5,656 nucleotides of DNA from Mollicutes bacterium (lineage in GTDB: Bacteria > Bacillota_I > Bacilli_A > RF39 > UBA660). Position 1 is the first letter of the stretch. The number at the start of each line of letters is the position of its first letter. Where the stretch lies: the NCBI GenBank assembly GCA_003560455.1, contig PWIL01000168.1:1-5656 (forward strand). The letters run 5' to 3'. The notes below the pieces were generated by a model that was not told where the DNA came from, did not search any database, and was given only the letters and a program-made list of their open reading frames with translations. The translations under genes were made by a program, and so were the position numbers. Shown piece by piece: positions 1 to 5,400 of the stretch.

Positions 1-770
1 ATAGTGTGAATTTCTTGATGAAAAGACTGCATATCAGATAGAACTGTATTAGTCATTAACAGATATAATGATTGGTAAGCTGCAATTTTTTCAGCATTAG
101 TTTGACCTGAACTTGTAATATCATTTAATTTAGTTTGCAAACGATTATCTAAATTATTTAAAAGTAATTCTTGATAATTAAATGCTAAATCAACTTGATT
201 AGTAAATTCATTTAAAACCACATCTTCAAAAGAACCCATATCAGATTTGCGAACAATCTCCAAAAAACTATCAAAGACTTTTAACATTTCAAGACTAATA
301 TCTTGATTGTCTTCAAACAAAGGATAGGCGTCACTAAAACGCAAATTGTTAATTTCATTTGATACAAAACTTTGCCAATCACGAGCGTTATTAATAAAAT
401 CATTTAAGTTATTATCAACGCGATTACGTAAATCACTTGCATCTGTTTCACACGTACCAGTAAAATTAACATTATCGATTAGGGCGTCCATTAAACCAAC
501 AATATTACGGCCCCGAACATTGCTATAAATATCATCTAGCAAATATAAATCCATATCAGCGATAATCTCTGCTTCACATTGATTGAAAAAAGTATTCATA
601 TCTTCAAAAATTTCCATAGCTGTTGGTTTTAAACTATAATACTCATTTTCTAAATTATCCATTTCCGCTCTCGCCGCATCTGACAGTCCAAATACTGTAA
701 AAATTGGCAGGAGGGCGATGGCTAATAGAATTATTGGCCGATATAATTTTTTTTGATATGTCTTCAACAT
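1..770 (-). CDS. Secreted helical protein of unknown function (3' end beyond window)
   Basis: This reading frame is open from ATG at 770 to the left edge (256 codons plus two bases) and continues outside the window. The start is chosen because AAAGGGGTGG lies 5 nt upstream and a signal peptide follows. That peptide has basic residues (K3, K7, K8, R11), a hydrophobic core at about 12-29 and a likely cleavage after ARA (residue 35). The rest is hydrophilic, rich in Asn, Asp, Glu and Leu, and looks mostly alpha-helical. It has two cysteines, C65 and C107, that could pair outside the cell. I recognise no family. It has its own promoter (817-845), though no terminator separates it from the four-TM gene upstream, so it may also receive read-through from the sortase unit. 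The C-terminus is missing, so a membrane anchor or sortase signal cannot be ruled out. Confidence 0.85.
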   Translation of the reverse strand, partial: MLKTYQKKLYRPIILLAIALLPIFTVFGLSDAARAEMDNLENEYYSLKPTAMEIFEDMNTFFNQCEAEIIADMDLYLLDDIYSNVRGRNIVGLMDALIDNVNFTGTCETDASDLRNRVDNNLNDFINNARDWQSFVSNEINNLRFSDAYPLFEDNQDISLEMLKVFDSFLEIVRKSDMGSFEDVVLNEFTNQVDLAFNYQELLLNNLDNRLQTKLNDITSSGQTNAEKIAAYQSLYLLMTNTVLSDMQSFHQEIHT

Positions 771-775
771 ATTTT

Positions 776-785
776 CCACCCCTTT
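776..785 (-). promoter_or_regulatory. Ribosome binding site of the secreted helical protein
   Basis: The minus strand reads AAAGGGGTGG five bases before ATG 770. It is a purine-rich near-match to AAAGGAGGTG and fixes the start of a gene whose other end is not visible. Confidence 0.7.
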
Positions 786-816
786 TTTTATCTTCTCTTG
801 CTTAATATTACCAGTC

Positions 817-845
817 AGTATACCACATATTTTCTTTTTTGTATA
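817..845 (-). promoter_or_regulatory. Promoter of the secreted helical protein (extended -10)
   Basis: The -10 is TATACT at 822-817, preceded by TGG, which gives the extended TGn form. TATACA at 845-840 matches four of six bases of the -35 consensus with a 17-nt spacer. Transcription would start near 810, giving a leader of about 40 nt before ATG 770. The site lies in the 80-bp gap after the four-TM gene. Seen by eye, with no transcription data. Confidence 0.6.
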
Positions 846-850
846 ATTTT

Positions 851-1621
851 TTAGATAATTCTTCGTTTAAATTCATCATAATAAGCAAGACCTGTAATTG
901 CGCCAAGAATTATAATAATTAAAACATTAATTATAATTAATTGATTTCTAATAGCAAATAGTAAATTAGTTACATTTTCACTAAAGTAAGCGGGCTGGAA
1001 AAAGATTAAGCAAGTAGTAATGGTTACAAAAAAGATAGTCGCCCATAAAAACCCTTCCGCAATATTAGCGCGTTTTTTAAAGTGAAATAAATAATTAACA
1101 ATTGCGACTAGAGATAAAATAAAGACAATCATGCTATTAGTAATTAAACGATTTGCTTGATGATAATAGGTTTCAACCATTTCTAGTTCATAAACTGGAA
1201 AGATAATATTCATATATTTTTTAGCTAAAAGGCTACTTAAACTATTAACTGCACTAGCATCTACTTCTAATTCTTGTTCGGTTAAATAATCGGTAATTAT
1301 TTGTTCAAATTCGCGAATTTTTTGGGCTTCGAGGGCTTTTTCGAAAACACGTTCGTCTTGTTCGAAGAAAATAGTAATATATTTTTCAATATCGGTTTCT
1401 ATTTGTTCTTCATCAATTAATTTTTCGCTTAATTCCGGACTGACATAATCAGCAAAGTGATCTTCCATTCTTTCATAGGTCAAAGAAACATAACCACTAT
1501 TAACAAGTGCCGTTTGCACACGGTTTTCATTAACCATTAATTTATAAATTGCAAAACCACTAATAATGATAATAAAAATAGCAATTATACTGATGGTTAG
1601 GCCACGATATATTTTATTCAT
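851..1621 (-). CDS. Four-TM membrane protein coupled to the sortase, function unknown
   Basis: This 256-residue protein starts at ATG 1621, not at the ATG five codons upstream (1636), because AAGGTGAT at 1633-1626 sits just before 1621. The gene overlaps the sortase stop by 8 nt (ATGAATAA), so translation is probably coupled. Predicted layout: TM1 at 8-29, an extracytoplasmic segment of about 130 residues (30-160, acidic and helical), TM2 at 162-180, a basic loop (KKR 182-184), TM3 at 190-208, TM4 at 226-247 and a basic tail (FKRRII). The positive charges fit an inside N- and C-terminus. I do not recognise a named family. Its place directly behind a sortase suggests a partner in the sortase pathway or a shared envelope role, which is inference only. 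It has one cysteine, in TM3, and none in the exported segment. Confidence 0.85.
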   Translation of the reverse strand: MNKIYRGLTISIIAIFIIIISGFAIYKLMVNENRVQTALVNSGYVSLTYERMEDHFADYVSPELSEKLIDEEQIETDIEKYITIFFEQDERVFEKALEAQKIREFEQIITDYLTEQELEVDASAVNSLSSLLAKKYMNIIFPVYELEMVETYYHQANRLITNSMIVFILSLVAIVNYLFHFKKRANIAEGFLWATIFFVTITTCLIFFQPAYFSENVTNLLFAIRNQLIIINVLIIIILGAITGLAYYDEFKRRII

Positions 1622-2825
1622 TATAATCACCTTCATCCCAAAGCGTTTCGGTTAATTCAGCATAAACAACATACCGTTTTTTTCCATATAATAAATCATT
1701 AAATGGATAACAGGTATATAAGATTAATGTTTCACCTTCACCAGTTAATAAATGCCAATCAGTATCATCAATAATTTTTACTTCAGTAACTTCATAAATA
1801 AATTTTCCATAACTAGCATTAATAATAATTTGCGTTCCTAAATTAATATTTTCAAGATTTTTTAAATGTTCTGAATTATTATGACCACTGTAAATAATTT
1901 CTTCGCCTTCACTTGGAAAAGCGGAAGGTGTATGATGACCAATATTATTTTTTAAAATTGCGGCTGAATCACCAAAAGCAATTGGTGAGGCAATGCCCAA
2001 ATCTGGTATTAATAATTCACCATAGCGATTACCATAAGCCGGGTAAACAATAATATTATTATCTTCATCTAAAACAATTTCTTTATGCGGATTATCATGA
2101 ATTGCTAACGCGTTGTTAAAAAAGCCTCGTGTTTTTTCATAAAGTGCTAGTTGGGTATTAAAGAAAATAGCGGCGATTAAAATAATCGCAGTTGTAAAAC
2201 ACAAGCCCCATAAAACATCACGAATTACGCGTTTATAAAATTTATTGCGTTTATGTTGAAAAGCAATAATATTAAAAGCAATCGCCCCACTTAAAAAGAT
2301 AATAAAAACGATAATTGCCGTTAATAGATACATGCTAGGACCAGTATAAGTTAAAGTTACTTTTTCTAATTCAACTTTATCAATTAATGTTCCTTGATCA
2401 TAAACTTGAATACTTCTTGTTTCACGATCAAAAACCAACGGTGATTCATCACTACCTTTTTTGTCAGGATCAGTAATTGACGGCGCTTTATGAATAATAT
2501 CTGCTCCTTTGGTCAAAGCATCAAATAAAATTGTTTTTTCTTTTTCAGGCAGATCATTTACATCATTAAGCGTACAAATATTGTTATCATTAACTATTTG
2601 ATAACTTATTTCTAGTTGTTTTAATATTTCTTTGATTTCTTGATCAGTTAAAATCTTTTCTTTTAATAATCTGGTATAGGTTCGATTATATGATTTGAAA
2701 ATATCAGTATCGGTACCACATTGAGCGTTATCATGTACATAATTTATAATGTCTTCTTTAGTTTGTGCATGAATTGGAAATATAAAAAGAAAGAATAAAC
2801 TAACAAATAAAATTATTTTTTTCAA
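1614..2825 (-). CDS. Sortase (class D-like) with an extra N-terminal exported domain
   Basis: This 403-residue transpeptidase-type enzyme probably acts at the outer face of the membrane. The C-terminal domain (about 245-392) has the sortase signatures: GHHTPSAFP at 296-304, catalytic H315 in YSGHN, catalytic C372 in ILYTCYPF and R384 in KRYVVYAE. The TCYPF context resembles class D. Sortases are usually 200-250 residues; this one is longer. It has a signal peptide (1-20, cleavage after HA), an exported domain (21-163, with C36 and C84), TM1 at 164-189, a basic cytoplasmic loop (HKRNKFYKRVIR) and TM2 at 204-223, which places the catalytic domain outside. The start is TTG at 2825: the codon before it is an in-frame TAG, AAGTGAT lies 6 nt upstream, and the signal peptide begins there. 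It is first in an operon with the four-TM gene. The substrate is unknown and the N-terminal domain is not one I can name. Confidence 0.92.
   Translation of the reverse strand: MKKIILFVSLFFLFIFPIHAQTKEDIINYVHDNAQCGTDTDIFKSYNRTYTRLLKEKILTDQEIKEILKQLEISYQIVNDNNICTLNDVNDLPEKEKTILFDALTKGADIIHKAPSITDPDKKGSDESPLVFDRETRSIQVYDQGTLIDKVELEKVTLTYTGPSMYLLTAIIVFIIFLSGAIAFNIIAFQHKRNKFYKRVIRDVLWGLCFTTAIILIAAIFFNTQLALYEKTRGFFNNALAIHDNPHKEIVLDEDNNIIVYPAYGNRYGELLIPDLGIASPIAFGDSAAILKNNIGHHTPSAFPSEGEEIIYSGHNNSEHLKNLENINLGTQIIINASYGKFIYEVTEVKIIDDTDWHLLTGEGETLILYTCYPFNDLLYGKKRYVVYAELTETLWDEGDYNE
1626..1633 (-). promoter_or_regulatory. Ribosome binding site inside the sortase 3' end
   Basis: AAGGTGAT lies within the last codons of the sortase gene, four bases before ATG 1621. 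It decides the start of the four-TM gene in favour of 1621 over 1636, whose upstream bases show no comparable site. Confidence 0.7.
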
Positions 2826-2852
2826 CTATTCATCACTTCTACTTTCGTTTTC

Positions 2853-2881
2853 ATTATAATATAGATTTTAAAAAAAAACAA
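2853..2881 (-). promoter_or_regulatory. Promoter of the sortase operon
   Basis: A perfect TATAAT at 2858-2853 is spaced 17 nt from TTGTTT at 2881-2876. Transcription would start near 2846, about 20 nt before the TTG start codon. It lies just beyond the T-run of the lipoprotein terminator, so the sortase unit looks independently transcribed. Confidence 0.7.
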
Positions 2882-2892
2882 TGTTATTGGCG

Positions 2893-2923
2893 AAAAAAAA
2901 AAGATTGTTTTCAAAACAATCTT
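2893..2923 (-). terminator. Intrinsic terminator of the lipoprotein gene
   Basis: A perfect 23-bp palindrome (2901-2923) begins inside the lipoprotein's TAA stop. It would fold as a 9-bp stem, AAGATTGTT with AACAATCTT, and a 5-base loop. Ten consecutive T residues follow on the minus strand (2902-2893). Hairpin plus U-tract is the classic Rho-independent form, although the stem is AT-rich. Confidence 0.88.
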
Positions 2924-3395
2924 AATTATCAATCATAACTTCTTCATATTCTTCTAAGATATCCATTTCTTTTCCTCTTAATGGACATCCCAAACCATCT
3001 AGGTGTTCATAAACTTGGTTAGCTAATTCTTGGTAAGTAGCATAGTCGAGTTCTTCATTTAATTCTTCAAAGCGATCAGTTGTAAAATCATCTTGGGTAA
3101 AAATTTGATCATTGTTTAAAAATAAACTAGTGTTTCCATCGTCTTCCATAATTGTGACAACATTTGAACTAAGGTTCCAAACTAAATAAGGATTTTCAGT
3201 GTTTGCAAAAATTGTTCCATTGGTGTTTTCCCAATTTCGCTCACCTAAATAATCTTTTATGTAATCTGTACAACTAATTTCAACTGTTGTTTCCTCGCCG
3301 TTTGATTTTTCCTCTTTTTTTTCTTCTTCTTCGTCATTACCAAAACAACCAGCAAATAATAATAATGTTAAACCAAATAATATTCCTTTTTTCAT
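2922..3395 (-). CDS. Small acidic lipoprotein, function unknown
   Basis: This 157-residue protein has a lipoprotein signal peptide: KK at 2-3, a hydrophobic stretch and the lipobox LFAGC, so C17 should be lipidated and the protein anchored to the outer face of the membrane. Phe at the -3 position is less common than Leu but acceptable. After the anchor comes a charged E/K linker (21-36), then a compact domain of about 120 residues with C42 and C137, which could form a disulfide. The C-terminus is again acidic. I recognise no family; a binding or structural role is possible but not shown. ATG 3395 is supported by a perfect AGGAGG 7 nt upstream. The gene has its own promoter and terminator, so it is probably a single transcription unit between the PH pair and the sortase operon. 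Confidence 0.88.
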   Translation of the reverse strand: MKKGILFGLTLLLFAGCFGNDEEEEKKEEKSNGEETTVEISCTDYIKDYLGERNWENTNGTIFANTENPYLVWNLSSNVVTIMEDDGNTSLFLNNDQIFTQDDFTTDRFEELNEELDYATYQELANQVYEHLDGLGCPLRGKEMDILEEYEEVMIDN

Positions 3396-3421
3396 ATTTC
3401 TTCCTCCTATCTTGTGCTTTA

Positions 3422-3450
3422 ATTATAATTTATTTTTTTAAAAAAAGCAA
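3422..3450 (-). promoter_or_regulatory. Promoter of the lipoprotein gene
   Basis: TATAAT at 3427-3422 and TTGCTT at 3450-3445 are separated by 17 nt. Transcription would start near 3415, giving a leader of about 20 nt that contains AGGAGG (3408-3403). The -35 box falls within the possible hairpin that ends the PH operon. Confidence 0.68.
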
Positions 3451-3464
3451 TCTTTTTTTAAAAA
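3433..3464 (-). terminator. Possible weak terminator after the PH gene pair
   Basis: Just past the second PH gene's stop, the minus strand carries T5-A7-G, the loop ATTG, then C-T7-A7. A stem of up to 13 bp forms, but only one pair is G-C. The T7 run in the 3' arm could serve as the U-tract of a shorter structure. Such an AT-only stem may terminate poorly. It shares bases with the lipoprotein -35 box. Confidence 0.35.
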
Positions 3465-4141
3465 TTTTTTGCACGGGTTAACAATTCATTTCGTAAACGC
3501 GTTGCTTCTTCTTTGGAAACTCCGGGCAGGATACCTTCAGCTACTGAAACACCGCTATTGCCCGCAGTTTGAATTTTAATACTATATAAACCTAATATTC
3601 TGGCTAAAACACTTTGATGAACATCAATATTCTGAATTCGTTCATAAGGGATTGTCACATATTTTTTTGAAATAATGCCATATTCTTTATAAAACCCTTC
3701 TTTTTTTACAGCATAAAGATAAAATTTATATTCAAATGTTGCAATAATATAAGCGATTACAAAATAAGCAATTATAATAGAAAAGAAGAAAATTAGATTA
3801 GTTGAACCATCAGCAGTAGTATAATCAATAATAAAATTACGAAGAAAAAATACCAAAACTAATAATAAACCCAGATAACGCGTAGCTAATAGCCAAACCG
3901 CTTTTGGATTTAAGTGTTGTAATTCTTCACTATTATTTTCTGCGTTGGAACGATTGGGATGCGGAATATCATCTGGTCTGGGAATATTATTTGGTGTAGG
4001 AATATCATTGTTTGGAAAATGGTTAGTGATAGTTTGTTCATCCCAGCCAGCGCTTTTTAACTTTTCTTTAATTTGTTGGTCATTAAAACCTTGTTTTTTC
4101 ATTGTTTCAATATAATCAATAACGGCTTTTATTTTTTTCAT
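3458..4141 (-). CDS. Bacterial PH-domain (bPH2, YdbS-like) membrane protein, second copy
   Basis: This 227-residue protein is a paralogue of the gene just upstream. Parts in order: a short helical N-terminal domain (1-42) with GWDEQTI at 33-39; a proline-rich linker with three hexapeptide repeats (45-62); two TM segments at about 84-100 and 115-134; and a bPH2 domain (about 137-222). The last has the family's typical run: KKYVTIPYERIQNIDV, RILGLYSIKIQTAGNSG, then EGILPGVSKEEA. These domains occur in membrane proteins of the YdbS/YdbT type; their exact role is poorly known and often linked to the envelope. ATG 4141 is preceded by AGGAGG, six nt upstream, which overlaps the TAG stop of the first copy, so the pair is very likely one operon with coupled translation. 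Domain assignment is firm; function is not. Confidence 0.9.
   Translation of the reverse strand: MKKIKAVIDYIETMKKQGFNDQQIKEKLKSAGWDEQTITNHFPNNDIPTPNNIPRPDDIPHPNRSNAENNSEELQHLNPKAVWLLATRYLGLLLVLVFFLRNFIIDYTTADGSTNLIFFFSIIIAYFVIAYIIATFEYKFYLYAVKKEGFYKEYGIISKKYVTIPYERIQNIDVHQSVLARILGLYSIKIQTAGNSGVSVAEGILPGVSKEEATRLRNELLTRAKNF
3956..4009 (-). repeat. Three in-frame 18-bp repeats coding a proline-rich linker
   Basis: The second PH protein encodes NDIPTP, NNIPRP and DDIPHP in a row (residues 45-62), with plus-strand units all starting ggaatat. The linker joins the helical N-terminal domain to the first membrane segment. The first PH protein has only a short linker with a few prolines there, so the repeat arose after the duplication or was lost from one copy. 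Confidence 0.75.
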
Positions 4142-4146
4142 AAATT

Positions 4147-4152
4147 CCTCCT
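4147..4152 (-). promoter_or_regulatory. Ribosome binding site overlapping the upstream stop codon
   Basis: AGGAGG shares bases with the TAG stop of the first PH gene (TTTTAGGAGG) and lies five bases before ATG 4141. Ribosomes ending on the first gene could restart directly on the second. Confidence 0.8.
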
Positions 4153-4804
4153 AAAAATTTCTTTGGCCAAACATTCTTGACCTTCTTAATAATTCATTTT
4201 TTAAACGTTCTGCTTCATCTTTGGAAACTCCTGGTAAAATTCCTTCGGCATTAGTTACCCCACTATTACCTGCTGTTTGAATATTTAAATTATATAACCC
4301 TAATATTCTTGCTACTATACTTTGATAAATATCAATGTTTTGAATTTTTTCATAGGGAATCGTCACATATTTTTTAGCGATTATCCCCCGTTCTTTATAA
4401 AAACCATCGGTCGATAATTGATAACGATAAAAATTATATTCTAATTGTGCAATTACATATGTAATTACAATTAAAACAAATGGAATAAGTAGAATTAAAA
4501 TAAAACTATCCATTTGAAGATCATAAGCCATTAAGGCAAAGAAAATAACTGGGACTATTAATATAAATGAAGCTATACTAGTGCTGTTGCTTAAAAAAAA
4601 CAATATTTTGGCTTTGGGATCTAATTGTCGCATTTCTTCATTGGTCATTTGATAGTCCTGCGGATTAGGTGGAACATCAGCTTGAAAAACTTGGTTAATC
4701 GTTTGTTCATCCCAACCAACGCTTTTTAAGTTTTCTTTAATTTCTGAATCACTCATGCCCTTTTCTTGCATTTGTCGAACATAAGTTAATAATTTTTCAT
4801 TCAT
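4151..4804 (-). CDS. Bacterial PH-domain (bPH2, YdbS-like) membrane protein, first copy
   Basis: This 217-residue protein has the same layout as its neighbour. The N-terminal helical domain (1-42) includes EIKENLKSVGWDEQTI; a short linker follows; then TM segments at about 69-93 and 99-119; then the bPH2 domain (about 121-205) with KKYVTIPYEKIQNIDI, RILGLYNLNIQTAGNSG and EGILPGVSKDEAERL. The C-terminal halves of the two copies are nearly superimposable, while the linkers and TM segments differ, which points to an older tandem duplication and selection on the PH part. Two copies side by side could form a heteromer (inference). ATG 4804 has AAGGAAG 7 nt upstream. A promoter sits in the 3' end of the vanZ-like gene, and no terminator is seen there, so vanZ read-through is possible. 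The role is not established for the family. Confidence 0.9.
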   Translation of the reverse strand: MNEKLLTYVRQMQEKGMSDSEIKENLKSVGWDEQTINQVFQADVPPNPQDYQMTNEEMRQLDPKAKILFFLSNSTSIASFILIVPVIFFALMAYDLQMDSFILILLIPFVLIVITYVIAQLEYNFYRYQLSTDGFYKERGIIAKKYVTIPYEKIQNIDIYQSIVARILGLYNLNIQTAGNSGVTNAEGILPGVSKDEAERLKNELLRRSRMFGQRNF

Positions 4805-4823
4805 TTTTTCACTTCCTTTTTGT

Positions 4824-4852
4824 ATTATAACATATTTTTATCGTAATTTTAA
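4824..4852 (-). promoter_or_regulatory. Promoter of the PH gene pair (extended -10)
   Basis: TATAAT at 4829-4824 is preceded by TGT, an extended -10. TTAAAA at 4852-4847 matches four of six -35 bases at a 17-nt spacing. The -35 lies in the last codons of the vanZ-like gene. The start site near 4817 would leave only about 13 nt before ATG 4804, just enough to keep most of the ribosome site. Confidence 0.6.
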
Positions 4853-5272
4853 TACCTTCAGCCATAAATAAATGCCACTAATTGAACCCAAAGAATCAAT
4901 TAGAACATCAATTATTTCACCACTTCGACCCGGAACAAATATTTGGTGAATTTCATCAGTTATAGCATAAAAAATACAAAATAAAATTGCTAAAGTAATT
5001 TGTTTTTTATGGTTTTGATATATTTGATATTGGATAATCACATTTAAGGTTAAAATTCCTAAAATAAAGTAAAGAAAAAAATGAGCGGTTTTACGAATTA
5101 AAAAAGAAAGAATTTCAACATCAATTGTTAAATTAACTAAATTAGTAAAATAAAGAACAATGTTCACCAAAAACAAACTTGTTTCAGCTGATTCTTTTCC
5201 TGGTTGATGCGATAAGCAAAAGATTAAAACTAACCAAAAAATAAATAGTATTAGAGAAAGAGTTTTTTGCAT
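4838..5272 (-). CDS. VanZ-like family membrane protein
   Basis: This 144-residue protein has the VanZ-like pattern: SHQP at 21-24 after the first TM, RKTAHF at 60-65, DEIHQIFVPGR at 106-116 and DVLIDSLGS at 122-130. There are about four membrane segments (3-20, 62-80, 90-105, 125-141). The family is named after VanZ, which raises teicoplanin resistance in enterococci, but most members are of unknown role. Nothing here (no van ligase or regulator nearby) supports a resistance function. The start is placed at ATG 5272 instead of an ATG 15 codons upstream (5317) because an almost perfect ribosome site lies 3 nt before it, and because the upstream version would add a polar, lysine-bearing tail that covers the promoter. 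The gene is divergent from the repeat protein and just upstream of the PH pair. Confidence 0.9.
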   Translation of the reverse strand: MQKTLSLILFIFWLVLIFCLSHQPGKESAETSLFLVNIVLYFTNLVNLTIDVEILSFLIRKTAHFFLYFILGILTLNVIIQYQIYQNHKKQITLAILFCIFYAITDEIHQIFVPGRSGEIIDVLIDSLGSISGIYLWLKVLKLR

Positions 5273-5275
5273 TTT

Positions 5276-5288
5276 GATCACCGCCTTT
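5276..5288 (-). promoter_or_regulatory. Very strong ribosome binding site of the vanZ-like gene
   Basis: AAAGGCGGTGATC matches the full anti-Shine-Dalgarno complement AAAGGAGGTGATC at 12 of 13 positions, ending three bases before ATG 5272. This decides the start. Confidence 0.85.
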
Positions 5289-5297
5289 ATTTTAACA
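5289..5297 (-). promoter_or_regulatory. Probable extended -10 promoter of the vanZ-like gene
   Basis: TGTTAAAAT reads as TGn plus a TATAAT variant. No convincing -35 box is seen 16-18 nt upstream. Transcription would start near 5282, within the ribosome site, leaving a leader of about 10 nt with GGTGATC. If so, the mRNA has an extremely short leader. Confidence 0.45.
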
Positions 5298-5365
5298 TAT
5301 TTATTTATGATAAACATAATTTTTTAGTCTTAATAATATTATTTATTTATTATTTTAATTGTTCA

Positions 5366-5374
5366 TGATATAAT
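5366..5374 (+). promoter_or_regulatory. Extended -10 promoter of the repeat-protein gene
   Basis: TGATATAAT is a consensus extended -10. The -35 region holds only weak matches such as TTTATT at 5346-5351. Transcription would start near 5381, about 20 nt before ATG 5401, and the leader would carry AAAGGTGG (5384-5391) as ribosome site. The promoter is divergent from that of the vanZ-like gene in the 128-bp gap, which is otherwise plain AT-rich DNA. Confidence 0.65.
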
Positions 5375-5400
5375 GTGTTTATGAAAGGTGGTCTAAGAGA

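Noticed and set aside
346..528. Plus-strand open frame of 60 codons
   Set aside because: Lies wholly inside the minus-strand secreted protein gene, with no promoter, ribosome site or recognisable domain.
1622..1636. Upstream ATG 1636 for the four-TM protein
   Set aside because: It has no ribosome site, whereas ATG 1621 follows AAGGTGAT at a workable distance.
2822..2854. Ten-codon upstream frame (MKTKVEVMNS) ending on the sortase start
   Set aside because: Its ATG overlaps the TATAAT box, so it would not be in the transcript from the predicted promoter; it also lacks a ribosome site.
3287..3481. Plus-strand open frame of 64 codons
   Set aside because: It is the reverse of the lipoprotein's start and promoter; its hydrophobic look comes from the acidic and A/T-rich sequence read backward.
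4838..5272. Glycopeptide-resistance role for the vanZ-like gene
   Set aside because: Family membership alone does not imply resistance, and no van ligase, dehydrogenase or two-component genes are nearby.
5273..5317. Upstream ATG 5317 for the vanZ-like protein
   Set aside because: It would include the predicted promoter and the near-perfect ribosome site in the coding part and add a polar tail unlike the family.
5332..5343. Perfect 12-bp palindrome AATAATATTATT in the divergent gap
   Set aside because: Composed only of A and T in very AT-rich DNA, not placed over either -10 box; most likely chance instead of an operator.
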